64,000 bases of DNA from Nocardiopsis potens DSM 45234 (GTDB taxonomy: Bacteria; Actinomycetota; Actinomycetes; Streptosporangiales; Streptosporangiaceae). The position numbers and the translations under genes were made by a program. The notes under the pieces were generated by a model. The model was not told the DNA's origin, did no database searches, and worked only from the letters and a program-made list of their open reading frames with translations. Location: NCBI RefSeq assembly GCF_000341105.1, contig NZ_ANBB01000024.1:1-64000 (forward strand). The letters run 5' to 3'. This document shows positions 9,035 through 19,781 of this stretch, one piece after another; the stretch's first letter is position 1, and every line of letters starts with the position of its first letter.

Positions 9035-9895
9035 GTGCGCCCGTCCTCCAGTTCCGCGGCCCGTGAGCAGGCGTCCCCCCGAGGCGATGCCGCCGCGGAG
9101 CCGCCACCGCCCCGGTCCCCCGCGGCGCACTTCGCCACCACCGATTCGCTCACCGCCTACTGGCGGTTCTACTGGGCCGTGGCCGGGACCCAGCTCGCCC
9201 GCTGGCTCCCGGAGGAGCCGGGCGTGCTGCTCGACATGTCCGCCCCGGACTTCCGCGGCGCGCCGCGCGCGCTGGCCGCCGGGCACGACGTGGTCACCCT
9301 GCTGCCCTCCGCCGAGACCGCGCCCCGCCGGACGCTCTCCCTGGTCAACGGGAGCGCCCAGGTACCGCGCCGGCGGCGCTCCCCCGGGCGGCTCCGCCCG
9401 GTCGTGGGCGACCCGGCCAACCTGGACGGCTTCGCCTCCGGGGCGTTCGACGGCGTCATCGCGGACAACAGGGTGCTCTCCCGGCAGCTGGCCACCGAGG
9501 CCTCGCTGGCCGAGATCGCGCGGGTGCTCCGGCCCGGCGGCCGCACCCTGATCTGCGTCGACTCGGTGGTGCTCGGCATGGCCCTCCTCGCCGAGCAGGA
9601 CTGCTGGCCGGAGCTGAGCTTCGCGCCCAGCGCCGACGTGCTGCTGGTGCCCTGGCCGGACGGCTCCATCACCCGGTGCTTCACCGCCGAGCAGCTCACC
9701 GAGCTGCTGGCCGGGGCCGGCCTGGAGGTGGAGTGGATCCGGCCGCGCACCGTACTGTCCGCCTCCACCGTGGAGCACATGGTCGAGTCCGACCCCCGGG
9801 CGCTCAACCGCCTGGTCGAGATGGAGCTGCGCGCCGAGGAGTCCGACGACTACGTGGGCGTGCACCTGCTGGCCAGCGCACGCAAGTCGGATTAG
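9035..9895 (+). CDS. SAM-dependent class I methyltransferase-like protein
   Basis: A 286-residue protein divergent from sigR. After a Ser/Pro/Ala-rich N-terminus, [20 protein letters not shown] leads into a Rossmann-like core with [20 protein letters not shown] (degenerate SAM-binding loop) and the typical late motif [20 protein letters not shown]. The reaction is not deducible: the classical E/DxGxGxG motif is absent, so SAM binding itself is not certain. The GTG at 9035 has GAGAGGAG just upstream; the frame is open further 5' without a better start. A palindrome (copy 3) follows the stop. In related actinomycetes a similar gene tends to sit beside sigR (my recollection). Confidence 0.7.
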   Translation: MRPSSSSAAREQASPRGDAAAEPPPPRSPAAHFATTDSLTAYWRFYWAVAGTQLARWLPEEPGVLLDMSAPDFRGAPRALAAGHDVVTLLPSAETAPRRTLSLVNGSAQVPRRRRSPGRLRPVVGDPANLDGFASGAFDGVIADNRVLSRQLATEASLAEIARVLRPGGRTLICVDSVVLGMALLAEQDCWPELSFAPSADVLLVPWPDGSITRCFTAEQLTELLAGAGLEVEWIRPRTVLSASTVEHMVESDPRALNRLVEMELRAEESDDYVGVHLLASARKSD

Positions 9896-9909
9896 GCCGC
9901 CGCCGACCG

Positions 9910-9968
9910 CGATGACCGCCGCGGCCCCGTCGGAGCGCTCCGGCGGGGCCGCGGCGCCGAGACCACGG
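9910..9968. repeat. Intergenic palindrome family, copy 3
   Basis: Inverted repeat with stem CCGCGGCCCC / GGGGCCGCGG around GTCGGAGCGCTCCGGC. The left end CGATGACC is conserved; the right end (GAGACCAC) has decayed, so this is the least perfect copy. It sits between convergent 3' ends (methyltransferase and thiC). Confidence 0.75.
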
Positions 9969-10099
9969 CGGAAGCGGGTGGACCGGGCGCCGCTCCCCGC
10001 TCGGCAGCGGCGCCCGAAGGGGGCCGGGGCCCGCCCGTCCTCCGCCGGGGCCTTCCGGCCCCGGCGCCGTCCGGCCGTCCTGCGGGCCCCGGGTGCGGC

Positions 10100-11876
<1,777 letters not shown>

Positions 11877-12049
11877 TATCGATTTGTCGAACCGCGCACC
11901 GCCGTCGCGGTGCGCGCCGCGCCGTCGCGCGGCGGATCATATGACCGGGGCCACCATACACAGAGCGCTACCGCCGCTCCACCCCCGCCCCTCCCCGCCC
12001 GGCGCCGGCCCCGGGGCGAGGGGGCGGGCCGCGGCCGGAAGCGCAGGGG

Positions 12050-12916
12050 TCAGAAGAGGGTGGCCGGCTCGGCCGCGGCGGCCTCCGCCGGGTCCGGCGG
12101 GTCCAGCAGCGCGGGGCCGTTGTTCTTGATGCTGTTGACCGCCGCGGAGACCTCGCGGAGCTCCAGGCCGCCGACGGGGGTGGCGTCCATCGCGCCGCGC
12201 ACCGCGTCCCAGCCGGAGGCGGGGTCGAGCCAGGCGTCCCACTCCTCCGGCGGCAGCACGATCGGCATCCGCTCGTGCACGCCGGCCAGATCGCCGCGGG
12301 CCTCGGTGGTGACCACGGTGCAGCTCCACACCCAGGCGGCGGGGTCGCCGTCGGGCCGCGCCGGGTCGCGCCAGCGCTCGAACAGCCCGGCCAGCGCCAG
12401 CGGCGAGCCGTCCGGGTAGGCGACGGAGAAGGGGCGCTTGCGCGACTTGGCCTTGCGCCTGCGGTGCCCGGGGTCGGTGGCGGGCGAGGTGCCCGCCTCG
12501 GCGGTGCCGGGGGCGGCGTCCGGCAGGTACTGCCACTCGTAGTAGGCGGTGGCGGGCAGCAGGCAGCGGCGGCGGCGCAGCGCGTCCCGGAAGGCGGGCT
12601 TGTCCGCCACGGTCTCGCTGCGCGCGTTGATCATCTTGTAGCCGACCGCGGCGTCCTTGGCCCAGGAGGGGATCAGGCCCCAGCGGAACGTGCCCATGCC
12701 CTGCGGCCCGCGCGGCGCGTCCGGCCCGCGGCGGCCCGGCGGCGTGCCGAGCACCGCCTGCACGCTCTTGCCCGGGGAGATGTTGTAGTCCGGCTCCAGC
12801 TCCTCCAGCGGCGGCATGGCCGGGCCGCCGCCGACCGGAGCGGGGGCGGCTCCGGGGATGTCGAAGGCCAGCTGGAGTCCATGCAGGTTGCGAGCCTGGG
12901 CGAAGCGTCCGCACAT
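12050..12916 (-). CDS. SRAP-domain protein (YedK/HMCES family)
   Basis: A 288-residue protein starting MCGRFAQARN, so the catalytic Cys2 is exposed after Met removal. Other family signatures are present: LEPDYNISPGKSV, FRWGLIPSWAK, NARSETVADKPAFRDAL, CLLPATAYYEW, AGLFERW and the C-terminal HERMPIVLP segment. SRAP proteins form a thiazolidine cross-link with abasic sites in single-stranded DNA and shield them from error-prone processing. The frame is open far upstream, but MCGRF fixes the start. Divergent from the DrrAB-like exporter; a weak TTGAAC-N4-ATTCAT palindrome in the shared region does not pass as an SOS box. Confidence 0.92.
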   Translation of the reverse strand: MCGRFAQARNLHGLQLAFDIPGAAPAPVGGGPAMPPLEELEPDYNISPGKSVQAVLGTPPGRRGPDAPRGPQGMGTFRWGLIPSWAKDAAVGYKMINARSETVADKPAFRDALRRRRCLLPATAYYEWQYLPDAAPGTAEAGTSPATDPGHRRRKAKSRKRPFSVAYPDGSPLALAGLFERWRDPARPDGDPAAWVWSCTVVTTEARGDLAGVHERMPIVLPPEEWDAWLDPASGWDAVRGAMDATPVGGLELREVSAAVNSIKNNGPALLDPPDPAEAAAAEPATLF

Positions 12917-13248
12917 GGGACGAGTCTGCCATCCCGCGCGGACCGCCCGCGCCGCGGCCGCCGGAAGGCCGGTCCGGGCCCGCGGGGCGGCATTCCGTGA
13001 ATCGATGCCCGTATTCCTCACCCCTCTTTCCCCGACATTCCGCCGACCTGGCGGACTTTTTCTTGAACATCGATTCATTTTTTCGCTTTTCCGCAGGTCA
13101 GAGCGAATATGAACAGACGTCTCATGTTTGCTTTCCGCCGTTCTCCGAGTAAGAATCGGGGGCTCCCAGCGGCCGACCCCGGAACCGGGCCCACGGCCAT
13201 GCCCGGATCCGGGCGCCGCCATTCCCACCGACACCCCGAGGAGGGGCC
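12917..13248. promoter_or_regulatory. Structured divergent leader between SRAP gene and ABC exporter
   Basis: 332 bp with an AT-richer core. A perfect 10-bp inverted repeat TGAATCGATG (12998-13007) / CATCGATTCA (13068-13077) encloses a plus-strand intrinsic terminator: stem TCCGCC-GACCT-GGCGGA at 13039-13055 followed by CTTTTT. A 47-codon frame (13109-13252, MNRRLMFAFRRSPSKNR...) overlaps the exporter ATG as ATGA. This suggests operators or attenuation of the exporter; both are inference. Confidence 0.45.
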
Positions 13249-14313
13249 ATGATCCATGCCCGCGGACTGACGCGGAGCTTCACCACCCAGCACGGAAGGG
13301 TGGACGCCGTGCGCGGCCTGGACCTGGACGTGGAGCCGGGGACGCTGGTCGCGTTCCTCGGCCCGAACGGGGCCGGGAAGAGCACCACCCTGCGGATGCT
13401 CACCACGCTGCTGCCGCCCACCTCGGGCACGGCGACCGTGGCCGGCGCCGACATCGCGACCGATCCGGCCGCGGTGCGCGCCCGGATCGGCTACATCAGC
13501 CAGAAGAGCAGCGCCGCGGACACCCAGCGGGTCGGCGACGAGCTGTTCTACCAGGGCCGGGCCTACGGGATGAGCCGGGGGCGGGCCCGCCGCCGGGCCG
13601 GCGAGCTGCTGGACCGGCTCGGCCTGGCCGACCTCGCCGACCGCAAACCGGTCTCGCTCTCCGGCGGCCAGCGCCGCCGGGTCGACATCGCCCTGGGGCT
13701 GGTGCACGGCCCGCCGCTGCTCTTCCTGGACGAGCCCTCCACCGGGCTCGACCCGCACAGCAGGGCGGAGATCTGGAGCACCATCCTGCGGCTGCGCGAG
13801 GAGACCTCGATGACGCTCTTCCTCACCACCCACTACCTGGAGGAGGCCGACAGCATGGCGGAGCGGGTGGTGATCATCGACCGGGGCCGCACCATCGCCG
13901 ACGGCACCGCCGAATCGCTCAAGGCCGAACTGGCCGGGGACCGGGTGACCGTCGCGCTGCACGAGGCGGACGACGCCGACCGGGCGGCGCGGGTCGCCGC
14001 CGGGTTCGCCACCGCCCCGGACCGGGTCTCCCGCCTCGCCCCGGGCGAGTCCGCGCCCGGCACCGCCGACGCGCTCAACGGCTCCCGGGACGGCGCCGCC
14101 CGGGTGACCGCGCAGGTCGCCGACGCCGACGCCGCGCTTCCGGTGCTGCTGAGCGCACTGGAGGCCGCCGGGGTGAAGACCGCGGCCGCGCGCGGCGCCC
14201 GCCCCACCCTCGACGACGTCTTCCTCTCCCTGACCGGCCGCAGCCTCACCGAGGAGCAGGCCGCCGACGACCCCCAGGCCCACCACCAGCCCGAGAAGGA
14301 GCCCTCCGCATGA
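13249..14313 (+). CDS. DrrA-type ABC exporter ATPase
   Basis: A 354-residue ABC ATPase: Walker A GPNGAGKST (about residue 40), Q-loop YISQKSSAADTQ, signature LSGGQRRRVDIALGL, Walker B LLFLDEPSTGLD and switch His in FLTTHYLEEAD. The C-terminal extension with PTLDDVFLSLTGRSL is typical of the daunorubicin-resistance (DrrA) family of drug and lipid exporters. GAGGAGG precedes the ATG. The stop overlaps the permease start as ATGA, forming a two-gene exporter. The substrate cannot be inferred, and no biosynthetic cluster adjoins. The leader holds a terminator hairpin and a small ORF (see 12917-13248). Confidence 0.9.
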   Translation: MIHARGLTRSFTTQHGRVDAVRGLDLDVEPGTLVAFLGPNGAGKSTTLRMLTTLLPPTSGTATVAGADIATDPAAVRARIGYISQKSSAADTQRVGDELFYQGRAYGMSRGRARRRAGELLDRLGLADLADRKPVSLSGGQRRRVDIALGLVHGPPLLFLDEPSTGLDPHSRAEIWSTILRLREETSMTLFLTTHYLEEADSMAERVVIIDRGRTIADGTAESLKAELAGDRVTVALHEADDADRAARVAAGFATAPDRVSRLAPGESAPGTADALNGSRDGAARVTAQVADADAALPVLLSALEAAGVKTAAARGARPTLDDVFLSLTGRSLTEEQAADDPQAHHQPEKEPSA

Positions 14314-15122
14314 CCGCCACCGCCCCGTCCGCCCCCTCCCCGGCCGGCGCCGGGTTCGCCCGCGACGTCGCCACCGTCTTCCAGCGCGAGATCCGCCCCT
14401 CCCTGCGCGAACCGCTGGGGCTGATCCTCTCCCTGGGGCAGCCGCTGCTCCTGCTGTTCTTCTTCGGCCCGCTGCTCGGCGGCGCCCAGGGGGTGGGCGC
14501 CCCGGGGGCCGGCGGCGACTCCTCCTGGCAGTGGTTCGTGCCCGGGGTGCTGGTGATGCTCTGCCTGTTCGGGCCGATGATGTCCGGCTACAACCTGCTC
14601 ACCGAGCTGCTCACCGGCTCGATGGAGCGGATGCTGGTCAGCCCGATCGACCGGAGCGCGATGCTGGTCGGCCGCACGCTGAAGGAGTTCGCGGTACTGC
14701 TCGCCCAGGCGGTGCTGATCATCGCCCTGGCGGTCCCGCTGGGCTTCCGGCTGCACCCGGCGGGCATCCTGGCCGGCCTGCTGCTGCTCGGCGTCTTCGG
14801 CATCGGCCTGGGCGCGTTCTCGTTCTTCCTGGCGATGAAGTCGACGCCGAGCGGGGAGCTGTTCTACGGCGTCACCCAGCTGGCGCTCTTCCCGCTGATG
14901 CTGCTCTCCGGGGTGCTGCTGCCGATGGACTTCGGCCCGCGCTGGCTGCAGATGGTCGCCCTGGCCAACCCGGTCAGCCACATCACCGACGGCGTCCGCG
15001 CCCTGTTCTCCGGCGCCTACACCGACCCCTCGGTCCTCTGGGGCTTCCTGGCCGCGGGGGCGATCGCCGCCGCCGGCCTCCTCCTCGGCAACCGCGCCAT
15101 CCGCAAGGGCGTCGGCGTCTGA
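14310..15122 (+). CDS. DrrB-type ABC-2 exporter permease
   Basis: A 270-residue ABC-2 permease with six predicted helices (LGQPLLLLFFFGPLLGG; FVPGVLVMLCLFGPMMSGYN; AVLLAQAVLIIALAVPLGF; AGILAGLLLLGVFGIGLGAF; LALFPLMLLSGVLLPMDFGP; FLAAGAIAAAGLLLGNRAI). The N-terminal RDVATVFQREIRPSLREP segment resembles the amphipathic entry helix of DrrB. With the preceding ATPase it should form a homodimeric membrane exporter. The start overlaps the ATPase stop by four bases. A strong hairpin follows. Confidence 0.9.
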   Translation: MTATAPSAPSPAGAGFARDVATVFQREIRPSLREPLGLILSLGQPLLLLFFFGPLLGGAQGVGAPGAGGDSSWQWFVPGVLVMLCLFGPMMSGYNLLTELLTGSMERMLVSPIDRSAMLVGRTLKEFAVLLAQAVLIIALAVPLGFRLHPAGILAGLLLLGVFGIGLGAFSFFLAMKSTPSGELFYGVTQLALFPLMLLSGVLLPMDFGPRWLQMVALANPVSHITDGVRALFSGAYTDPSVLWGFLAAGAIAAAGLLLGNRAIRKGVGV

Positions 15123-15154
15123 GAGAACCGGCGACGGCCCGGCCCCGGCCGGGC

Positions 15155-15184
15155 GCGGGCCCCGCCTCCCCCGGCGGGGCCCGC
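15155..15184. terminator. Hairpin between convergent exporter and OsmC genes
   Basis: Perfect 12-bp stem GCGGGCCCCGCC / GGCGGGGCCCGC with a 6-base loop, placed between convergent stops at 15122 and 15203. It has no U-tract, so it is a likely bidirectional terminator of the actinobacterial I-shaped kind. Confidence 0.65.
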
Positions 15185-15202
15185 GTTCGGGGGCGGGCGG
15201 GG

Positions 15203-15688
15203 TCAGGTCCCGGCGACCTCGATCACCGGTTCGTGGCGGACCGGGAAGTTCACCGAGCGGGCGATGAAGCAGGCGCGGCCGGCGGCCTCGTGCAGGTGCT
15301 CGGCCTTCTCCGCCATGGAGGCGTCGGCGACGGTGACCACCGGGTGCAGTACCGCCTCGGTGAACTCGCCGCCGGAGTCGGCGTGGGTGACCATGGTGGC
15401 GGTCGCGGTGTCCCGGTAGCCGACCACGTCCACCCCGGCGCCGACCGAGAGCGCCAGGTAGGACAGCATGTGGCACTCGCTCAGCGCGGCCAGCAGGAAG
15501 TCCTCCGGGTTCCAGCGCTCCGGGTCGCCGCGGAAGGCCTTGTCCGCGGAGCCCTTCAGGGTCGGCCGGCCGGGGGCGGAGACGTCGTGGTCGCGGCCGT
15601 AGCCGCGGTAGGTCGCGGTGCCGGTGCCCGTGTTCCCGGTCCACTCGACGCTGACCTCGTAGTGGTGGCTCTTGTCCTTGGCGTGCAC
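15203..15688 (-). CDS. OsmC-family peroxiredoxin-like protein
   Basis: A 161-residue OsmC/Ohr-family protein. Conserved pieces: GYGRDHDVSAPG, GDPERWNPEDFLLAALSECHMLSYL containing the first redox Cys, and ACFIARSVNFPV with the second Cys near the C-terminus. It also has GSADKAFRGD, seen in the OsmC-like subgroup that reduces organic hydroperoxides. The GTG at 15686-15688 is chosen because GGAGGA lies just upstream. Monocistronic and divergent from aroA. Confidence 0.85.
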   Translation of the reverse strand: MHAKDKSHHYEVSVEWTGNTGTGTATYRGYGRDHDVSAPGRPTLKGSADKAFRGDPERWNPEDFLLAALSECHMLSYLALSVGAGVDVVGYRDTATATMVTHADSGGEFTEAVLHPVVTVADASMAEKAEHLHEAAGRACFIARSVNFPVRHEPVIEVAGT

Positions 15689-15805
15689 GGCGGGCTCCTC
15701 CGGGGTCGGGGCGGCGCGGGCGTTCGGCGTCCAGTCTGGCACCGGGCCCGCGGCGGGGGCCGCGCGGCCGGGCGTTACCGGCGGGGCGGCCGCTAACCTG
15801 GGGGC

Positions 15806-17080
15806 ATGCCTGCTGACGCCCCGAACTGGCCTGCGCCGACCGCCTCCAGCGCCGTGGACGCCACGGTCGAACTGCCCGGCTCCAAGTCGATGACCAACCG
15901 CGCCCTGGTGCTGGCCGCGCTGTCGGAGACGCCGACCGCGGTCCGGCGCCCGCTGCGCAGCCGCGACACCGACCTGATGGCGGCGGCGCTGCGCGCGCTG
16001 GGCGCCCGGATCACCGAGGACGGCGGCGACTGGGCCGTCTCCCCCGCCCCGCTGCGCGGCCCGGCCCGGCTGGACGTGGGCAACGCCGGCACCGTGATGC
16101 GCTTCGTGCCGCCGCTGGCCGCGCTGGCCGACGGCGACGTGCACTTCGACGGCGACCCGCGCGCCCGGGAGCGGCCGGTCGGGCCGCTGCTGGAGGCGCT
16201 GCGCGCGCTCGGCGCCGGCATCGACGACGAGGGGCGCGGCGCGCTCCCGCTGACCGTCCGCGGCACCGGGGCGCTGCGCGGCGGCCGGGTCGTACTGGAC
16301 GCCTCCGGTTCCTCCCAGTTCGTCTCCGCGCTGCTGCTCGCCGGGGCGCGGTTCACCGAGGGCGTCGAGGTCCGGCACGAGGGCCCGCCGGTGCCCTCCC
16401 GGCCGCACCTGGACATGACCGTGCAGATGCTGCGCGAGGCCGGGGTGTCGGTCGACGACTCCGAGCGGGACGTGTGGCGGGTCGCCCCCGGCCCGGTGAA
16501 GGCCGCCGAGATCGCGGTCGAGCCGGACCTGTCCAACGCCGCCCCGTTCCTCGCCGCCGCGCTGGTCGCCGGCGGCCGGGTCACCGTGGCGGGCTGGCCG
16601 CGCCGCACCGCCCAGCCCGGGGACGCGCTGCGCGACCTGTTCTCCCGGATGGGCGGGGAGGTCTCCTTCGACGACGCCGGCCTCACCCTGCGCGGCACCG
16701 GGGCGGTGCACGGCATCACCGCCGACCTGCGCGAGGTCGGCGAGCTGACCCCGACCATCGCGGCGGTGGCGGCGCTGGCCGACTCGCCGTCCCGGCTGAC
16801 CGGCATCGCGCACCTGCGCCGGCACGAGACCGACCGGATCGCCGCGCTGGCCCGGGAGGTCAACCGGCTCGGCGGCGACGCCGAGGAGCTCCCGGACGGC
16901 CTGGTGATCCGCCCGCGCCCGCTGCACGGCGGCGTGTTCCGCAGCTACGAGGACCACCGGATGGCGACGTCCGGCGCCGTGATCGGGCTCGCGGTGCCCG
17001 GGGTGGAGGTGGAGGACATCGCCACCACCGGCAAGACGCTGCCGGACTTCCCCGCGCTCTGGTCGGAGGTGGTGGCGTGA
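15806..17080 (+). CDS. aroA: 3-phosphoshikimate 1-carboxyvinyltransferase (EPSP synthase)
   Basis: A 424-residue AroA, the sixth shikimate pathway step: transfer of the enolpyruvyl group of PEP to shikimate-3-phosphate. Signatures: [93 protein letters not shown] and the C-terminal [15 protein letters not shown]. Both PEP- and S3P-contact Arg/Lys motifs are present. The stop overlaps the GTG of rsgA (GTGA), as commonly seen for the aroA-rsgA pair of actinobacteria. Confidence 0.95.
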   Translation: MPADAPNWPAPTASSAVDATVELPGSKSMTNRALVLAALSETPTAVRRPLRSRDTDLMAAALRALGARITEDGGDWAVSPAPLRGPARLDVGNAGTVMRFVPPLAALADGDVHFDGDPRARERPVGPLLEALRALGAGIDDEGRGALPLTVRGTGALRGGRVVLDASGSSQFVSALLLAGARFTEGVEVRHEGPPVPSRPHLDMTVQMLREAGVSVDDSERDVWRVAPGPVKAAEIAVEPDLSNAAPFLAAALVAGGRVTVAGWPRRTAQPGDALRDLFSRMGGEVSFDDAGLTLRGTGAVHGITADLREVGELTPTIAAVAALADSPSRLTGIAHLRRHETDRIAALAREVNRLGGDAEELPDGLVIRPRPLHGGVFRSYEDHRMATSGAVIGLAVPGVEVEDIATTGKTLPDFPALWSEVVA

Positions 17081-18075
17081 GGGGCGGCGGCCGGCACCTG
17101 GACGAGGACGACATCCGCGTCCGGGCGCGCGGCGGCTCCCGCCCCCGCACCCGGATCCGCCCCAAGCACGAGAACGCCCGGGTCGGCATGGTGCTCACCG
17201 TCGACCGGGGCCGCTACCGGTGCCTGGTCGACGGCCGGCAGGTCAGCGCGATGAAGGCCCGGGAGCTGGGCCGCGGCCGGATCGTGGTGGGCGACCGGGT
17301 GGCCCTGGTCGGCGACCTGTCCGGGGTTCCGGACACGCTGGCCCGGATCGTCCGGGTGGAGGAGCGCTCCTCGGTGCTGCGCCGCACCGCCGACGACACC
17401 GACCCGGTGGAGCGGGTCATCGTCGCCAACGCCGACCAGCTCGTCATCGTGTGCGCGCTGGCCGACCCCGAGCCGCAGCCGCGGTTCATCGACCGCTGCC
17501 TGGTCGCCGCCTACGACGCCGGGCTGGAGCCGCTGCTCTGCCTGACCAAGGCCGACCTGGCCGGCCCCGAGGAGCTGCTGGCCGGCTACGCGGCGCTGGA
17601 CCTGCGCGCGGTGGTCACCGACCACCGCGGCGACCTGACCGAGCTGCGCGGCCTGCTCGAAGGGCGGGCCAGCGTGCTCGTCGGCTCCTCCGGGGTGGGC
17701 AAGTCGACGCTGGTCAACCGGATCGTCCCGGAGGCCGAGCGGGCCGTCGGCCGGGTCAACCCGGTGACCGGGCGGGGCCGGCACACCTCGACGTCGGCGG
17801 TGGCGCTGCCGCTGGACGAGGGCTGGATCATCGACACCCCGGGGGTGCGCAGCTTCGGCCTGGCGCACATCGCCCCGGACGACGTGGTGGCGGGCTTCCC
17901 CGACCTGGAGGAGGCGGTGGAGGAGTGCCCGCCCGGCTGCCCGCACGCCGAGGGCGCCGACGGGTGCGCGCTGGACGCCTGGCTGGACGCGGGCCGGCTG
18001 GGCCCGGCCCGCGTCGGTTCGCTGCGCCGGCTGCTGGCCGGCCGGGCCGGCGAGGAGGAGGCCGTCACCGGCTGA
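17077..18075 (+). CDS. rsgA: Ribosome small-subunit biogenesis GTPase RsgA
   Basis: A 332-residue circularly permuted GTPase that acts in 30S maturation. Order seen: OB-fold N-terminus ([18 protein letters not shown]), G4-like LTKAD, then G1 [13 protein letters not shown]2-region [11 protein letters not shown]3 [10 protein letters not shown], and a C-terminal zinc finger with Cys/His ([15 protein letters not shown]). The GTG at 17077-17079 overlaps the aroA stop and has GGAGG seven bases upstream. A basic N-terminal extension ([16 protein letters not shown]) is typical of actinobacterial forms. Confidence 0.93.
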   Translation: MRGGGRHLDEDDIRVRARGGSRPRTRIRPKHENARVGMVLTVDRGRYRCLVDGRQVSAMKARELGRGRIVVGDRVALVGDLSGVPDTLARIVRVEERSSVLRRTADDTDPVERVIVANADQLVIVCALADPEPQPRFIDRCLVAAYDAGLEPLLCLTKADLAGPEELLAGYAALDLRAVVTDHRGDLTELRGLLEGRASVLVGSSGVGKSTLVNRIVPEAERAVGRVNPVTGRGRHTSTSAVALPLDEGWIIDTPGVRSFGLAHIAPDDVVAGFPDLEEAVEECPPGCPHAEGADGCALDAWLDAGRLGPARVGSLRRLLAGRAGEEEAVTG

Positions 18076-18097
18076 CCCCCGCCGGGGGCGGCCCGGC

Positions 18098-19411
18098 TCA
18101 GCAGACGCCGTCGCCCGGCTTCGGGTTGGCCAGTCCGAACAGGGTGCGGGCGCGCAGGCCCGCCCAGGTGCCGGCCAGCGCCGCCACCGCCCACAGCCAG
18201 CCGTGCAGGCTGCCCGAGGCGATCCCGGCCAGGTAGGCGCCGATGTTGCAGCCGCCGGCCAGCCGGGCGCCGATGCCCATCAGCACCCCGCCGATCAGGC
18301 CGGCGGCGGCGGTGTTCCAGGCGAGTCCGGTGTGCAGGCGCCAGGACCCGGCCGCGGCGGCGGCGATCGCCGCGCCGAGGATGATGCCGATGTCGGTGAG
18401 GCTGGTCTTGTCGGCCAGGACCGGCCCGGCGAGCTGCGCGGCCTGCTCCGGCCGGCTCCAGAACGCCCACTCCTCCGGGTGCGCGCCGAGCAGCTGGAGC
18501 AGCTTGGCGCCCCACAGGTTGAACGCCGAGGTGATGCCCCAGGCGCCGCCGGAGACCAGCAGCACCGCGCCGCCCAGCACGGCCAGCGCCGCCGCCCCGG
18601 CCGTCATCGGCCAGCCGCCCCGGATGACCCGCAGCGCCCCGGAGGCGGTGGGCACCGCGCCGACCGGCGGCGGGACCCGGCGGTTCTGCACCGCGCGGGT
18701 GCCCACCACCACGGCGAGCAGCACGGCCACGGTGATCGCCCAGGAGCCGGCCCAGCCGACGTACTCGGAGAGCAGGAGCGGCGGCAGGGCGGGCAGGTCG
18801 GCGACGAGCGGCCAGGCGGCGCTGTAGACCACCGAGCCGATGACGAACCCGGCCAGGGTGACGAGGATGGCCGACTGGCCCGAGCCGACCGCGAAGAGCG
18901 TCCCCGAGGCGCACGCGCCGCCCAGCTGCATGCCGACGCCGAAGAGGAACGCGCCGAGGAGGAGCGCGATGCCGATGGGCCCGGCCGACGGCTGCGGGTC
19001 GCTGCCGAACAGCCCGGTCCCGGTGCCGATGATCAGGGCGAACAGGGTCGCGGTGGTGCCCAGCAGCAGGGCGTGGGCGCGCAGCCCGGCGCCGTTGCCG
19101 ACGGCGATGAGCTGCCGCCAGGCCGAGGTGAAGCCGAACCTGGAGTGGAACAGCGCCACCCCGAGCCCGGTGCCGAGCAGCAGCAGGACGGCGGGGAGCG
19201 CCCCGTGCACGGCGCCCGTGTAGGCGGCGAGCGCGGCGGCGGCCGCCAGGGCGACGGCCAGCGGGCCGCGGCGGACCGGGCCGAGGCCGGGCGGCCGGGG
19301 CGGGGGCGCGGACAGGGCGGGCGGCCGGTTCAGCGCGAGCAGGGGTGCCGGGGCGGCGGGCCCGGCTCCGGGCCCGCCCGCCGGTGCGGGGTCGGCGGAT
19401 CTCGATGTCAC
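18098..19411 (-). CDS. YeeE/YedE-family sulfur (thiosulfate-type) transporter
   Basis: A membrane protein of 437 residues with about ten to twelve helices. The two Cys-containing family motifs are present: MQLGGACASGTLFAVGSGQ in the N-half and ARLAGGCNIGAYLAGIASG in the C-half. In known YeeE (TsuA) such cysteines pass thiosulfate through the membrane. No TusA/YeeD partner is adjacent. The GTG at 19409-19411 is preferred because CTGGAGAGA precedes it; the frame is open to 19477. A Cys-containing 25-codon ORF lies about 160 bp upstream (19574-19651), a candidate sulfur-status leader peptide. Confidence 0.85.
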   Translation of the reverse strand: MTSRSADPAPAGGPGAGPAAPAPLLALNRPPALSAPPPRPPGLGPVRRGPLAVALAAAAALAAYTGAVHGALPAVLLLLGTGLGVALFHSRFGFTSAWRQLIAVGNGAGLRAHALLLGTTATLFALIIGTGTGLFGSDPQPSAGPIGIALLLGAFLFGVGMQLGGACASGTLFAVGSGQSAILVTLAGFVIGSVVYSAAWPLVADLPALPPLLLSEYVGWAGSWAITVAVLLAVVVGTRAVQNRRVPPPVGAVPTASGALRVIRGGWPMTAGAAALAVLGGAVLLVSGGAWGITSAFNLWGAKLLQLLGAHPEEWAFWSRPEQAAQLAGPVLADKTSLTDIGIILGAAIAAAAAGSWRLHTGLAWNTAAAGLIGGVLMGIGARLAGGCNIGAYLAGIASGSLHGWLWAVAALAGTWAGLRARTLFGLANPKPGDGVC

Positions 19412-19573
19412 GGCGTCTCTCTCCAGGGGATCGCGGGCGGCCTCCGGGGCCGGCTGCGGGCGGCGGGAAGAACGCACCGGTACCGCCGCCGTGCGCGGCG
19501 CGGGGAACCCGCGGGTCAGGGAGGCCGGAACGCCCCGGTGGAGGGGCCCGGCCGGGAGAGGGGTCGCCCGGTG

Positions 19574-19651
19574 TCAGCGCACGCTTCGACGGCACCGGCG
19601 GCGACAGAGGCCGTCATCGGTGCTCGTCAGCGACATGGAGATGAGCACCAT
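19574..19651 (-). CDS. Candidate Cys-rich leader peptide ahead of sulfur transporter
   Basis: A 25-codon frame starting ATG at 19651 (or the internal ATG at codon 6) and ending DDGLCRRRCRRSVR. It lies upstream of the YeeE/YedE gene on the same strand. Actinobacterial sulfur genes often have short leader peptides with clustered Cys codons that sense cysteine supply. The usual RHVDL-type consensus is absent and no strong ribosome site is seen, so this is a hypothesis. The rest of the 19412-19781 gap holds no other gene that I can support. Confidence 0.3.
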   Translation of the reverse strand: MVLISMSLTSTDDGLCRRRCRRSVR

Positions 19652-19781
19652 GCGCAGGAACCGAGTCGGACCGGACATGTTTCGCAATGGTACGCGCCCG
19701 GTCCCGGCCCGGTCCGCCCGGGGCCTCCCCGGTGGAGCGGGGCGGAGGCCGCTTCGGAACCGGGGCGGCGCCCCGGCCCGC

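Noticed and set aside
13062-13077. TTGAACATCGATTCAT as an SOS box for the SRAP gene
   Set aside because: Only about 10 of 16 positions match the LexA consensus and the site is about 145 bp from the SRAP start; better explained as half of the 10-bp inverted repeat.
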